From Catellatospora paridis (GTDB lineage: Bacteria > Actinomycetota > Actinomycetes > Mycobacteriales > Micromonosporaceae): 64,000 nucleotides of DNA. The notes under the pieces were generated by a model. It was not told the origin of the DNA and made no database searches. It worked only from the letters and a program-made list of their open reading frames with translations. Numbering within the stretch: the first letter of the stretch is position 1; each line of letters starts with the position of its first letter. The DNA is taken from positions 232,581 through 296,580 of the forward strand of contig NZ_ML769313.1 of the NCBI RefSeq assembly GCF_009720365.1, in the 5' to 3' direction. Below, piece by piece: positions 40,176-49,074 of this stretch. Both the position numbers and the translations under genes were made by a program.

Positions 40176-41021
40176 CTATGAATGGGACCCCGTCACCGCT
40201 GCCAGCGGCCATCCCGGCGCGCCGTCGACCGCGCCCCGCGCGGCGGCCGCCGTGTATGCGTGGGTCAGGGCGAACGCCAGGCACGGCATCAGCAACAGCA
40301 CCGGCATGAAGAAGTCCGCCGGGTAGAATGCCGCCTCGGCGCCGGCTGCCGGGTCGTACGCGTGCACGATCCCGGTGCGCAGCGCCTCCCACCCCCACTG
40401 CCACGCGGGGTTCGCCGGCTCCAGGCCCGTGAGCCCCGTGAGCAGTGCCACCAGGCCCACGGTGAACACCTGGAGCAGCCCTGTCCCGGCGACCGCGCCC
40501 GCGGCCACCGCCCAGAGGCGATGCCCCCGCCGGCGTAGGGCGTGCACGGCGTGGATGAGCCCGACCGCGCAGGCGACCCAGAGCAGGTAGCACAGCGCCC
40601 GCCACCAGACGTGCTCGAAGGGCACCAGCCAGGCCAGGCCGATGAGGGCGGTCGCGGCCACCGGATGCTGCCACCAGTCCGTGCCGGCCCGGTGGCCGAG
40701 CCACATCCCGGCTGGCACCGCGACGGCGAGCAGCAGCACCGGGATGAGCGCTGGATACCAGTGCGGCCGGACGAGGGCGAGGCCCCCGACCGTGAGCGCG
40801 GGCAGCAGCAGCCACCAGCGGCGACGGCGTAGCGCGATCATGAAAAGGTGCTCCGTCCGCTCGATCAGCGCGCACCACAGCAGGTCCGCCAGGTCGCGTA
40901 GTGGTGTGACCGAGCGCGCCAGCAGGTCGGTCATCTCGTCGCCGTACCTTGCGCGCATCGGTGCGGGGTAGAGGCGCAGCATGGCGCGAGCGAGCACGCG
41001 TCGTGTTCCGGATCCGGTCAC
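40176..41021 (-). CDS. Integral membrane protein under a PadR-type operator
   Basis: The 281-residue product begins VTGSGTRRVLARAMLRLYPA and PMRARYGDEM, the head found in actinobacterial membrane proteins co-transcribed with PadR regulators. About seven TM helices follow. The GTG start has AAAGGGG six bases upstream. An earlier in-frame ATG at 41090 would place the operator inside the coding region and is rejected. The PadR gene usually precedes this one, but none is present here. No enzymatic motif is seen. Confidence 0.75.
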   Translation of the reverse strand: MTGSGTRRVLARAMLRLYPAPMRARYGDEMTDLLARSVTPLRDLADLLWCALIERTEHLFMIALRRRRWWLLLPALTVGGLALVRPHWYPALIPVLLLAVAVPAGMWLGHRAGTDWWQHPVAATALIGLAWLVPFEHVWWRALCYLLWVACAVGLIHAVHALRRRGHRLWAVAAGAVAGTGLLQVFTVGLVALLTGLTGLEPANPAWQWGWEALRTGIVHAYDPAAGAEAAFYPADFFMPVLLLMPCLAFALTHAYTAAAARGAVDGAPGWPLAAVTGSHS

Positions 41022-41033
41022 GAGCCACCCCTT

Positions 41034-41052
41034 TACTACGTTGGACGTAGTA
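41034..41052. promoter_or_regulatory. PadR-type operator
   Basis: TACTACG-ttgga-CGTAGTA is a perfect 7-bp dyad around five bases, directly upstream of the ribosome site of the membrane protein gene. The 5-base spacing matches the PadR dyad at 15491-15513, though the sequence differs. Confidence 0.7.
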
Positions 41053-41179
41053 TCGAGGTGAGCCTGGGGCATGTCAATGAGCGCGTTCACCCGACTACCG
41101 CAAGCGGTGTGTCGGCAATGGACGCGACGGACGATGAGGCCCCGGTCGCCGGTCGCCTGCTCGGCCGGCGGCCTGGTGG

Positions 41180-42550
41180 TCAGAAGATCGCACCGGGGTT
41201 GAGGATGCCCAGGGGATCGAGTGCGTTCTTGATCCGTTGGTTGAGTTCGAGCGCGTCCTGCCCGAGGTAGTCGGGCAGCCAGGCCTTCTTGAGGCGGCCG
41301 ACGCCGTGTTCGCCGGTGATCGTGCCGCCCAGGGCGATGGCGAGCTCCATCACCTCCGCGTAGGCGCGGTGGGCGCGCGCCGACTGGTCCGCGTCCATGG
41401 GGTCGAACACGATCAGCGGATGCGTGTTGCCGTCACCGGCGTGGGCGATGACGGCGATCGTGACATCGCGGGTGCGGGAGATCGCTGCTATGCCGCGCAC
41501 CAGCGCGCCGAGTGCGGGCACCGGCACGCCGACGTCCTCCAGCAGCAGCGTGCCCTTCTTCTCGACCGCCGGAATCGCCATGCGCCGGGCGACGGTGAAC
41601 GACTCGCCGGTCTCCTGGTCGTCGGTGGAGAACACCTCGACGGCGTGGTTGGCCTGACAGATGGCGCTGATCTGGCCGATCTCCGCGGCTGCGTGGGGTG
41701 CGGGCTCGTCGGACTGGATGACGAGCATGGCCTGGGCGCTGCGATCCAGGCCCATCCTGGTGAGGTCTTCCACGGCGTTGATCGACGTCCGGTCCATGAA
41801 CTCGAGCATGGACGGGCGCATTCGGCGGGTGACGTCCAGCACGGTGCGGGTCGCGTCGTCGAGGGAGGCGAACGTGGCGACCAGGGTGGCCCGCGGCCGC
41901 TGCGCCGGGATGAGCCGCAGCACGATGCGGGTGATGATGCCGAGAGTCCCCTCGCTGCCGACGAACAGCTTGGTCAGCGACAGCCCGGCGACGTCCTTGA
42001 GCCGGGGGCCGCCCAGTTCGACGGCGGTGCCGTCGGCGAGCACGACGGTGAGTCCCAGGACGTAGTCGCTGGTCACGCCGTACTTGACGCAGCACAGGCC
42101 ACCGGCGTTGGTGGCGACGTTGCCGCCGATCGAGCAGAACTCGTACGAGGACGGGTCGGGTGGATACCACAGCCCGTGCTCGGCGGCCGCGGCCTTGACC
42201 TCGGCGTTGAACAGGCCCGGCTCCACGACGGCGGTCCGCGACGTCGGGTCGACGGTGATCGCACGCATGCGCTCGGTCGAGACGACCAGGCATCCGTCCA
42301 CGGCCGAGGATCCGCCGGACAGGCCCGATCCGGCACCGCGTGGCACCACGGCGATGCGGTGCGCGGCCGCGAACCGGACCGCTTCCTGCACGTCCTGCGT
42401 GCAGGAAGCGCGGACGACCGCGAGGGGCATGCCCGCGTGCGGATCGTTGGCGCGGTCCCACCGGTAGGCGTCCATCTGGTCCGGGTCGACGATGACGCAG
42501 GTGGCGGGTAGCGCGGCCACCAGGGGCGTCAGGTCGACGGAGCCGGTCAT
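41180..42550 (-). CDS. FAD-linked oxidase (glycolate oxidase GlcD / D-lactate dehydrogenase type)
   Basis: The 456-residue flavoprotein has a PCMH FAD-binding domain (~40-215; VVPRGAGSGLSGGSSAVDG, CSIGGNVATNAGGLCCVKYG, GSEGTLGIITRIVLRL) and a C-terminal cap (~220-455). The cap has VIAHAGDGNTHPLIVFD and GTITGEHGVGRLKKAWL, the metal- and substrate-binding motifs. It oxidises a 2-hydroxy acid such as glycolate or D-lactate. No GlcE or GlcF partner is adjacent, so it is probably a stand-alone GlcD/DLD. Confidence 0.92.
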   Translation of the reverse strand: MTGSVDLTPLVAALPATCVIVDPDQMDAYRWDRANDPHAGMPLAVVRASCTQDVQEAVRFAAAHRIAVVPRGAGSGLSGGSSAVDGCLVVSTERMRAITVDPTSRTAVVEPGLFNAEVKAAAAEHGLWYPPDPSSYEFCSIGGNVATNAGGLCCVKYGVTSDYVLGLTVVLADGTAVELGGPRLKDVAGLSLTKLFVGSEGTLGIITRIVLRLIPAQRPRATLVATFASLDDATRTVLDVTRRMRPSMLEFMDRTSINAVEDLTRMGLDRSAQAMLVIQSDEPAPHAAAEIGQISAICQANHAVEVFSTDDQETGESFTVARRMAIPAVEKKGTLLLEDVGVPVPALGALVRGIAAISRTRDVTIAVIAHAGDGNTHPLIVFDPMDADQSARAHRAYAEVMELAIALGGTITGEHGVGRLKKAWLPDYLGQDALELNQRIKNALDPLGILNPGAIF

Positions 42551-42924
42551 GGCGGTGTCGGCACCTCCCTGATCGTCACGGCCGTCGGTGGTGCAGCTGC
42601 GGCCGGACCACGACCAATATCTATGATCTTATACGGGCGCGGCGAACAGTTCACGGTCTGATTCCGTCGCTGGGACAGTCCCGACGCCACCTATCCGAGG
42701 CCACGCTGACGATGGCTGCACCGGGTTTGGTCGATACGGCTGGGAATCGGTGTGTTACCCGGGTTGCGCAGTCTTCGGCCGTTGGCCATTATATGCGTTG
42801 ATCACGAACGGGATGAAGGAAAATGACTCCTCCGCGCTGCTGATCCGAGACTTCACATGGACCTCGGTGGGCGTCATGGGGTCGTGGAGCCGGGTGTCGC
42901 AGCGTTGCGAGGAGGACGGAGCAC
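42551..42924. other. Intergenic region before the FAD oxidase and the anchored protein
   Basis: These 374 bp lie between divergent genes and hold no credible coding frame. The segment near 42617-42637 (ATATCTATGATCTTATAC) is clearly AT-rich against the background and is the likely core promoter of the oxidase gene. Another AT-rich stretch at 42785-42835 precedes the rightward gene. No perfect dyad was seen. Confidence 0.5.
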
Positions 42925-43527
42925 GTGGCAGATCAGGTGGCCGCAGCCGACGGAGGGCACCTGGCCGAGCACGCGCTGGAACCGGATCGCGGGCGGCGGC
43001 GTACGCGCCGTCGACGGTGGTGGTTGTTCACCGCCACGGCGTTGGGTCTGCTGCTCTGCGTCCAGCCGCTGTTCTCCGGTGGTGACGACGCCGGCTCGCC
43101 GTCGTCCTGGCAACCCGACGCGGTGCCGGACGGCAGCTGGACGATCGGCGTGGCGGAGCCGACCGTCGACCCGATCCTGCCGTCCGCCCCCGCCACCACC
43201 ACGGGGGCACCCGCGCCGACCTCCGCCGCCCCGTCGCGGCCCGCGCCCACGGGTCCGGCGAGCGCCTCGCCGGCTTCCGGTCCGGTGCTGCTCGGTCCGT
43301 CCGGAAAAGCCGGTGTGCAGGACCTGGCGGAGGAGTACTGCGATCGTCACGAGAGCGGCGCCATGGCGGGGCCACGCGCGGACGGCCGCTGGCACTGCGT
43401 CCGGCTGCTGCTGTTCGTGAGCATCGTCGACCTGAACGTCGCCTGCGCCGACACCTACGGCAAGGATGCGTACGCGCAGACCGCGGATCCGGACGACGCT
43501 TACGCCTGGCGGTGTTACCAGCGCTGA
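42925..43527 (+). CDS. Membrane-anchored exported hypothetical protein
   Basis: The 200-residue product has a cytoplasmic head with a strong basic cluster (GRRRTRRRRWW), one TM helix (~33-50), an Ala/Pro/Thr-rich extracellular linker (~75-120) and a compact C-terminal domain (~125-200). That domain has four Cys (EYCDRH, RWHCVRL, NVACADTYG and WRCYQR), probably two disulfides. GGAGGACGGAGCAC precedes the GTG start. No family is recognised. Wall-spanning linker plus small disulfide domain suggests a surface role. Confidence 0.7.
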   Translation: MADQVAAADGGHLAEHALEPDRGRRRTRRRRWWLFTATALGLLLCVQPLFSGGDDAGSPSSWQPDAVPDGSWTIGVAEPTVDPILPSAPATTTGAPAPTSAAPSRPAPTGPASASPASGPVLLGPSGKAGVQDLAEEYCDRHESGAMAGPRADGRWHCVRLLLFVSIVDLNVACADTYGKDAYAQTADPDDAYAWRCYQR

Positions 43528-43541
43528 CATAGCCGCGGGCA

Positions 43542-44540
43542 TCACTCCGGCCGGGCTGCCAGGGCGGCGCACACTTGCCGACGGTGCGCGGTCCACCAGC
43601 GCAGCGTCCGCTCGTTGGCGGCGAACTGGTGATCGCAGGAGGTGTCGCCGCGGTCGTAACGCCAGTCCAGCGGCCAGAAGTCGGTGAACCACTGCCACCA
43701 CGCCCGATGGACGAGATCGGCCAGCACCTCGTCGTCGACCGGCCGGACCGCACGGTAGCCCCGCACGACGGCCGCGATCCGATCCAGATCGAGCGCGCCG
43801 TCCTCGCCGGCGAGGTGCAGCAGGCAGGCGCGGATCAGCTCGGCGCCTGGCGGCTGGCGGCGTAGGCGGTCCCAGTCGAGCACGGCGACGATCGCACCGC
43901 CCCGCCAGACGAGGTTGAAGTGGTGGAAGTCGCCGTGGGTCCAACCCTGCTCCGGCTGCTGCCCGGCCGGCCGGACGGCGGTCGCCAGCAGCGTCCGCCG
44001 CCAGCGCAGATGGTCGGCGGCGACCCGGTCGACCGGGTCCGGAGCCGGCCGGGAGGCGATCGCGGCCAGGTAGTGCTCGATGCGTCCCGCGGCCGCCGCG
44101 TGGCTCGGCGGGTCCGTCGGCGCCGGGCCAGAGATGTCCGGGCAGACCGCGGCCAGCGCCGCGTGCACCCGCCCGAGCAGCCGTCCCAGCCGATGGCACG
44201 CGGCGACGTCCAGCCGCGCTCCGGGCAGGTGCTCGCCGTCGACCCAGGGCGTCACCGTGAACCCGACGCCGGCCAGCTGTGCCACCGTCTCGCCGGCGGC
44301 GTCGGCAACCGGGACCGCCACCGGGATGCCGTGCTCCGCCAGCCGCCGCAGCAGCGCATGCTGCGTCCGGGCTTGCTCGGGCGGCGCGTCGCGCAGCTCC
44401 TTGACGGCGTACTCCCGGCCGTCGTCGGTGGCGATCCGCCAGTTGCGGTTCATCATCCCGTGCGCCAGCCGGATCGAGGAGCGCGGAGCGGGCAGGCCGA
44501 ACGCTCGGCAGACCTCGGCCAGCGGCGGATCACTTGTCAC
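43542..44540 (-). CDS. Phosphotransferase-fold protein (APH/homoserine-kinase-like)
   Basis: The ~332-residue protein has an aminoglycoside-phosphotransferase fold: YAVKEL (ATP Lys), the catalytic loop GWTHGDFHHFNLVW (Brenner-type HGDxHxxN) and the metal motif VLDWDRLRR. The start at GTG 44540 is preferred for family length; an in-frame GTG 36 bp upstream is also possible and neither has a clear ribosome site. Members phosphorylate small hydroxyl compounds such as homoserine, choline or sugars. Resistance to an antibiotic is possible but not indicated by context. Confidence 0.85.
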   Translation of the reverse strand: MTSDPPLAEVCRAFGLPAPRSSIRLAHGMMNRNWRIATDDGREYAVKELRDAPPEQARTQHALLRRLAEHGIPVAVPVADAAGETVAQLAGVGFTVTPWVDGEHLPGARLDVAACHRLGRLLGRVHAALAAVCPDISGPAPTDPPSHAAAAGRIEHYLAAIASRPAPDPVDRVAADHLRWRRTLLATAVRPAGQQPEQGWTHGDFHHFNLVWRGGAIVAVLDWDRLRRQPPGAELIRACLLHLAGEDGALDLDRIAAVVRGYRAVRPVDDEVLADLVHRAWWQWFTDFWPLDWRYDRGDTSCDHQFAANERTLRWWTAHRRQVCAALAARPE

Positions 44541-44609
44541 GGCGGCACCATAACCGGGTCGGCAGCGCACCCGCACCAGGCCGGCGGAACGTCTGCCGTG
44601 GCCGCACGT

Positions 44610-45272
44610 TCAGATCTGCGTTCGCGCCTGCTCGATGTGGCCCACGATGGCGTGAGCACCGTGCGCACTCGCGATGGCGTGCGCCTCGGCGAGCGTTGCG
44701 TGCGCCTCGGCCTGCCGGTCCTGGGCGGCGGCGATGTACGCCAGCCCGATCATGTTGGAGGCCACGCCCGGCAGGGCGCCGACCTCCCGACGCAACCGGG
44801 ATGACTCCTCCAGTCGCTCGCGCGCCTCGTCCAGCCGGCCGGCCGCGTGCGCTGCGATCCCCAGGTGCCGCAACGCCTCGGAGTGGGTCGGCTTGTCGCC
44901 GGTCTGCGCCGCCAGCAGGCATGACCGCTCCAAGTACGGAATCGCGGTCTCGTTGTCACGCCGGATGAACTGGTGAAGGCAACCGATCCAGAACAGCGCC
45001 TCGCCTTCACCGCGTGGGTCGCCCAGTGCCTGGTACAACTCAAGCGCGCGCTCGAACAACGGCAGTTCGGCGGGATCCTCCGCGGGCAGCGAACCAGTGT
45101 CGGCGGACGCGCTCTGAAACCGTGCATGCAGAATCAGCCCCCGAGCCAACGCCGCATCGGCCTCGACCGCGTCCAAGCCCTGTTCCGCGTCCATCAACGC
45201 GCTGGTGTCGCCGCCGAACACCGCCCGTTCGTAGACCTCTCTGGCCCGTTCGATCCGATCGTCGATGCTCAT
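44610..45272 (-). CDS. TPR-repeat protein
   Basis: The 220-residue all-helical protein contains consecutive TPR-like units: LPLFERALELYQALGDPRGE, ETAIPYLERSCLLAAQTGDK, ALRHLGIAAHAAGRLDEARE and MIGLAYIAAAQDRQAEAHAT. It starts MSIDDRIERAREVYERAV. An in-frame upstream start is possible, but GGGGGCGG sits before the chosen ATG. Such proteins are cytoplasmic scaffolds. There is no attached effector domain and no clear operon partner. Confidence 0.8.
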   Translation of the reverse strand: MSIDDRIERAREVYERAVFGGDTSALMDAEQGLDAVEADAALARGLILHARFQSASADTGSLPAEDPAELPLFERALELYQALGDPRGEGEALFWIGCLHQFIRRDNETAIPYLERSCLLAAQTGDKPTHSEALRHLGIAAHAAGRLDEARERLEESSRLRREVGALPGVASNMIGLAYIAAAQDRQAEAHATLAEAHAIASAHGAHAIVGHIEQARTQI

Positions 45273-45448
45273 CGCCGCCCCCGCTGCCATCGCCACCACC
45301 TGCTGAATCCAGCAGTTTAGCCGGGCAGGTCCCCTGCCAGGTCAAGGCGATCATCATCGGCTCGCCGGACATGTTTGGGCGATCATCCGTGCGGATATCC
45401 ACGGTCATCAGACGTTCGTTTTACCTGCCCGTGCCGAAAGGGAGTCTC

Positions 45449-45637
45449 ATGTATCTGTTCGATGCCGACAGCGTGGTCGTGAGCACCGCTGTCGAACTCC
45501 TCCGGGTGCATCAGCCCGCTTCGGCGGATGATCCGTCCTGCGGCGGCTGCGGTGAGCCGGCTCCGTGCGCGGTCGCCACGAACGCCACGCAGATCCGGTC
45601 CGCCGCGAACCTTGCCGCCGGGTTCGGCGAGCAGTGA
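45449..45637 (+). CDS. Small Cys-containing protein, 62 residues
   Basis: A short gene starts at an ATG after a strong AAAGGGAG site. The product, MYLFDADSVVVSTAVELLRV..., has a centre SCGGCGEPAPCAVATNATQI with three Cys and a low-complexity Ala/Asn/Gly tail. There is no signal peptide. The CxxC pair and third Cys could bind a metal. It is convergent with the TraR/DksA-type zinc-finger gene (19 bp apart). No family was recognised, and no modifying enzyme is near. Confidence 0.6.
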   Translation: MYLFDADSVVVSTAVELLRVHQPASADDPSCGGCGEPAPCAVATNATQIRSAANLAAGFGEQ

Positions 45638-45656
45638 CCGCGACGGAGCCAGCCGG

Positions 45657-46028
45657 TCAGCGGCCCCGTTCGGCGCGCTGCTGACAGGAGATGCAGTGGA
45701 TGGCCCACGGCATGACCTCCATCCGGGCGAGCGGGATCTGCTGCCCGCAGGTGCGGCACCGGCCGAACGAGCCGTCGCGCAGCCGGTCCAGCGCCGCCGA
45801 CAAGCGCTCGGCCTGCTCGGTCAGCGCCGCCGTGACGATGTCCCGCTGCGCGGTGTCGCTGATCAGCGAACCCGCGTCGGCCACGTCGCCGGGCTCGTGC
45901 CGGGCGGCCTGCCGCAGGTGGTGCGACTCGGCGGTCTGCACGCGGATCTGTTCGACGGTCTGTTCGTGCCGCTGGCGCAGCAACGCCGCGACCTGTTCCA
46001 GGTCCACTCCGTCGTCGACAGACGTCAT
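45657..46028 (-). CDS. TraR/DksA-type C4 zinc-finger protein
   Basis: The 123-residue protein has an N-terminal coiled coil (~8-80) and a C-terminal C4 finger: CRTCG, 17 residues on, CISC in MPWAIHCISCQQRAE. This is the DksA/TraR fold that enters the secondary channel of RNA polymerase and changes promoter choice. Actinobacterial members are common and mostly unstudied. AGGAGGA precedes the ATG; longer upstream frames are rejected. It lies next to a run of ECF sigma genes. Confidence 0.88.
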   Translation of the reverse strand: MTSVDDGVDLEQVAALLRQRHEQTVEQIRVQTAESHHLRQAARHEPGDVADAGSLISDTAQRDIVTAALTEQAERLSAALDRLRDGSFGRCRTCGQQIPLARMEVMPWAIHCISCQQRAERGR

Positions 46029-46244
46029 GCGGGTCCTCCTCATGCCACAGGCGGCCGTGCCCTCTGCCGACCGGCTCACCCGCCGCGGCGATGTGAGATC
46101 TGAGACCATACCGGCTGCATTGATGTAGTCGACGATGAAACACCGTACGACCGAGCCGACTCCCCGGCGCAGGTGAAATTCGATCAGGATCCGCCACAAC
46201 CGAAACGGGTCCCGGATCACTCCTTGTGTGGTTGGGAGGCCGGG

Positions 46245-46751
46245 TTGCGAAACGAACGAGAGTACGTCGAGTACGTGCAGGCACGGATGCCGTGGTTGCG
46301 ACGGCTGGCGTACCGGCTGTGCGGGCAGTGGCCGGCCGCGGACGACCTGGTGCAGGACTGCCTAGTGGCGCTGTACCGGCACTGGCGCAAGGCGTCGGCG
46401 GCGGAGTCGGTCGACGCCTACGTGCGGGCGATCCTGGTCCACTCCTACCTGGCCGAGCGGCAGCGGTCGTGGACCCGCCGGGTCTGGCCGGTGGCCGAGG
46501 TGACCGGGCCCGCGACGGTGCCGATGGCGAGCGCCGAACACCGCGTCGACCTGCTGGCCGCGCTCGCGAAGCTGTCCGCCGGGCAGCGTGCGGTCCTGGT
46601 CCTGCGCTACTGGGAGGACCTCGATGTGGCGCAGACCGCGACGGCGCTGGGCTGCTCGACCGGGACGGTCAAGAGCCAGACGTCGTACGCCATCGCGGCG
46701 CTGCGCCGCCTGCTGCCCGAATACGAGCCGGGAAGGTCGGACACACCATGA
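46245..46751 (+). CDS. SigE-family ECF sigma factor (pair 1)
   Basis: The 168-residue sigma has region 2 (WLRRLAYRLCGQWPAADDLV, QDCLVALYRHW) and region 4 (LAKLSAGQRAVLVLRYWEDL, then VAQTATALGCSTGTVKSQTS). The TTG start is preferred since GGGAGG lies five bases before it and LRNEREYVEYVQARM is the family N-terminus; a GTG 72 bp earlier would add an atypical leader. The stop overlaps the membrane partner (ATGA). Confidence 0.92.
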   Translation: MRNEREYVEYVQARMPWLRRLAYRLCGQWPAADDLVQDCLVALYRHWRKASAAESVDAYVRAILVHSYLAERQRSWTRRVWPVAEVTGPATVPMASAEHRVDLLAALAKLSAGQRAVLVLRYWEDLDVAQTATALGCSTGTVKSQTSYAIAALRRLLPEYEPGRSDTP

Positions 46752-48127
46752 GAGAATTGTTCGCCGCCGTACCGGACGATCCGCCACCCGCGCTGCCGCC
46801 CGGCCACCTGGACGTCGTGCTCGCCCGGGCCCGCCGCGAGGTCCGGCACCGGCGGATCGGCGCCGCAGGCCTAAGCGCGGTCGTCGTGCTCCTGCTCGCC
46901 GTCCTCGTCGTGCCCGGGTTCCCGCTGCCCGCGCCGACGGCCGCACCGCCGAGCAGCCCGAGCCTGCCGGACCGGCTCGCCGGATACTCGATGCTCACCA
47001 GCACCGTCGGCCAGGCTCCCCCCGGCCGCGCGATCGCCCTCTACGGCTACGGCAACGGAGAGCTGTTCAACATGTTCCAGCCGCTGGTCGTCGGGGCCGA
47101 CCGGGACACCTACCGGCAGGTCGACGCCATGCAGGAACGGGGGCGTCCCTCCGCGCTGCTCGCGCCGGACGGCACCGGCGTGCTGCTCGGCGACGACCGC
47201 GGCGCGACCGCGGACCTGGTCCTGGTCGACCTGGCCACCGGTGCGCGCAGGTCGATCCCGATCGGCGACCCGGTCGGCGTACGGCTGCTGGCCTGGTCTG
47301 CCGACGGCCGCCACGTCGCGTACAGCGCCGCGCCGCTGACCGGGTCCGGTGACTTCGGCAGCGTGAACTTCGTCGCGGCCGAGGTGGCCCGCACCGGCAC
47401 GCTGAGACTGCTCGACCTGTCCACCGGGCGCAGCACCGCGGTGCCGTCGATCGCACCGGCGTGGACGGCGGCGTTCGCGCCCGACAGCCGCCGGCTCGCC
47501 GTCCAGGTCGGCCAGCACGCGCACCTGCTCGACGTCGACGGCCGCGAGTACGGCACCGTCGAGCTGCCGGCCGGACGCGAGCTGGCCGCCGACGTCGGCT
47601 GGTCGCCGGACGGCGAGTTCCTGGCCACCGTGCCGTGGCTGTCGGACGGGCCGTTCAACGGCACCACCGGCGGCGACACCGGCCACGCCACGTTCCTGTG
47701 GAAAGCCGGCGACGTCGCGTTCTGGCCCATCGCGGCCGACCCGCCGGTGACGGCTCCGCCGCCGGTCGGCGATGTCGTGCAGCTGCTCGGCTGGCGCTCG
47801 GCGAGCACGGTGGTCGTCGCGACCGTCGACGACGCCGGCCGGCTTTCGCTCGCGGAGGTGCAGCTGGGCACCGGCACCCGCCGGACGCTGTCGAGCTTCG
47901 ACACCGGCAGCACCTGCGAGCTGGGCATGCAGACCTGCCGCACGTTCGACCTGCACCTGGCCACCGGCATGCTGCCCGAGCTGACCGTCCGGACGGCCGG
48001 CAGCCCGCAGCGCGGCCCGTGGCCGCTGGCCCTGAGCGCCGTCGTCGCCGTCGTCGCCATAGGTGCCGGGCTGCTGATCTGGCGGCGGATACGCCGGTCG
48101 GCACGTCGGCTGCGAGCGGCGGTCTAG
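46748..48127 (+). CDS. Membrane-anchored beta-propeller-like partner of sigma pair 1
   Basis: The 459-residue protein has a short cytoplasmic head (~1-35) that could hold the sigma factor, a TM helix (~38-58) and an extracellular domain (~80-415). Its repeated LAWSADGRHVAYS, AAFAPDSRRLAVQ and VGWSPDGEFLATV units look like propeller blades of the TolB/WD40-like type. A second TM helix (~425-445) and a basic tail follow. The head lacks a zinc anti-sigma motif. By position it is the likely anti-sigma/sensor of the coupled ECF factor. Confidence 0.8.
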   Translation: MRELFAAVPDDPPPALPPGHLDVVLARARREVRHRRIGAAGLSAVVVLLLAVLVVPGFPLPAPTAAPPSSPSLPDRLAGYSMLTSTVGQAPPGRAIALYGYGNGELFNMFQPLVVGADRDTYRQVDAMQERGRPSALLAPDGTGVLLGDDRGATADLVLVDLATGARRSIPIGDPVGVRLLAWSADGRHVAYSAAPLTGSGDFGSVNFVAAEVARTGTLRLLDLSTGRSTAVPSIAPAWTAAFAPDSRRLAVQVGQHAHLLDVDGREYGTVELPAGRELAADVGWSPDGEFLATVPWLSDGPFNGTTGGDTGHATFLWKAGDVAFWPIAADPPVTAPPPVGDVVQLLGWRSASTVVVATVDDAGRLSLAEVQLGTGTRRTLSSFDTGSTCELGMQTCRTFDLHLATGMLPELTVRTAGSPQRGPWPLALSAVVAVVAIGAGLLIWRRIRRSARRLRAAV

Positions 48128-48141
48128 CGGCTGCTGCAACG

Positions 48142-48180
48142 CGAGTCGCCCCGGGCAGCACTGCTGCCCGGGGCGACTCG
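48142..48180. terminator. Strong bidirectional terminator
   Basis: CGAGTCGCCCCGGGCAG pairs perfectly with its complement, extending to an 18-bp stem with a 3-base loop. It lies between the convergent ends of the pair 1 and pair 2 operons. Confidence 0.85.
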
Positions 48181-48234
48181 GTTGCCTACCTGACCACGGC
48201 GGGTGGGCGGGTACGACGCACCGCGCCCACCCCG

Positions 48235-49074
48235 TCACCGCGTCGGAGATGTGCTCGCTTCGGGTACCGGCCGACCCGCCGACGGAGTCGGCAGTGGACC
48301 GTCCGCTGTCGGGATCAGGTCCAGCAGTGCCCGGTCGGCGACGACGACCTTGAGCTCGTCGACACTGATCACCGGGACTGCCTCCGCATCGTTGCGCTCC
48401 ATGACCACCGCGCGGTGATCGGCGTAGACGGCGCCGACGGTGACGCTGGTGCTGGCGTACGCCGTCGCGTACAGCAGGGGCTCGGCGTTCACGCCCGCCT
48501 GGCAGAACAGGACGTCCAGGTGCCCCTCGGCGGCGAGGGCGTCCAGGTCGGCACAGGAGTCCGGCACCCACCGGACGGTGTCGTACACATACAGGTTCAC
48601 GGTGAGGTGGCCGTGCTCACGAAGGTGACCCAGGTTGATCACGGTGTAGGCGTTCGACGCCCCCGGCTCGCCCCAGTTGCAGATGTCATGAGTGTTCTGC
48701 ACGACGTAGTCGTCGCGGTCGGGCAGCAGACCCAGCACCGTCTGCACATACTTCGGCCAGTGCTGCTCCGCGACCTCCTTGGTCGTCGGGTTGACCATGG
48801 GCGCGTCCTGGCAGCCGCCCAGACCCGCCGCGGACGCGGCAGCGCCGACCGGCAGGGTGAATCCGGGTGAATCGGCACGCGGACCGCCTGTGACCAGGAA
48901 GGGGACGGACAGACCGGCCACGGTGGCGAGCGCGGCCAGCGCCGCCAGGACACCACGCATGCGCCGCATGCCCTTGGCCCCCCGCAGCGCGGCATCGGCG
49001 AGGTCAGGCGGACCGGCGACGTCCGACAGCCGCTGCATGGCCGCTTTCAGATCAGGTTCGTGTGGCGCGTTCAT
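48235..49074 (-). CDS. Membrane-anchored partner of sigma pair 2
   Basis: The 279-residue protein has a 40-residue cytoplasmic head (LKAAMQRLSDVAGPPDLADA), a TM helix (~42-62) and an exported domain (~80-279) with four Cys (GGCQDAP, DICNWGE, DSCADLD and LFCQAGV), likely two disulfides. The gene start overlaps the sigma stop (ATGA), the usual sigma/anti-sigma coupling. No zinc anti-sigma motif is seen. The exported domain matches no family I recognise. Confidence 0.75.
   Translation of the reverse strand: MNAPHEPDLKAAMQRLSDVAGPPDLADAALRGAKGMRRMRGVLAALAALATVAGLSVPFLVTGGPRADSPGFTLPVGAAASAAGLGGCQDAPMVNPTTKEVAEQHWPKYVQTVLGLLPDRDDYVVQNTHDICNWGEPGASNAYTVINLGHLREHGHLTVNLYVYDTVRWVPDSCADLDALAAEGHLDVLFCQAGVNAEPLLYATAYASTSVTVGAVYADHRAVVMERNDAEAVPVISVDELKVVVADRALLDLIPTADGPLPTPSAGRPVPEASTSPTR

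Noticed and set aside
43542..44540. Calling the APH-fold protein an antibiotic resistance gene
   Set aside because: The fold covers many kinases and no context points to an antibiotic.
45449..45637. Interpretation of the 62-residue protein as a ribosomally made peptide precursor
   Set aside because: No modifying enzyme, protease or transporter of that type is nearby; kept only as an unknown small protein.
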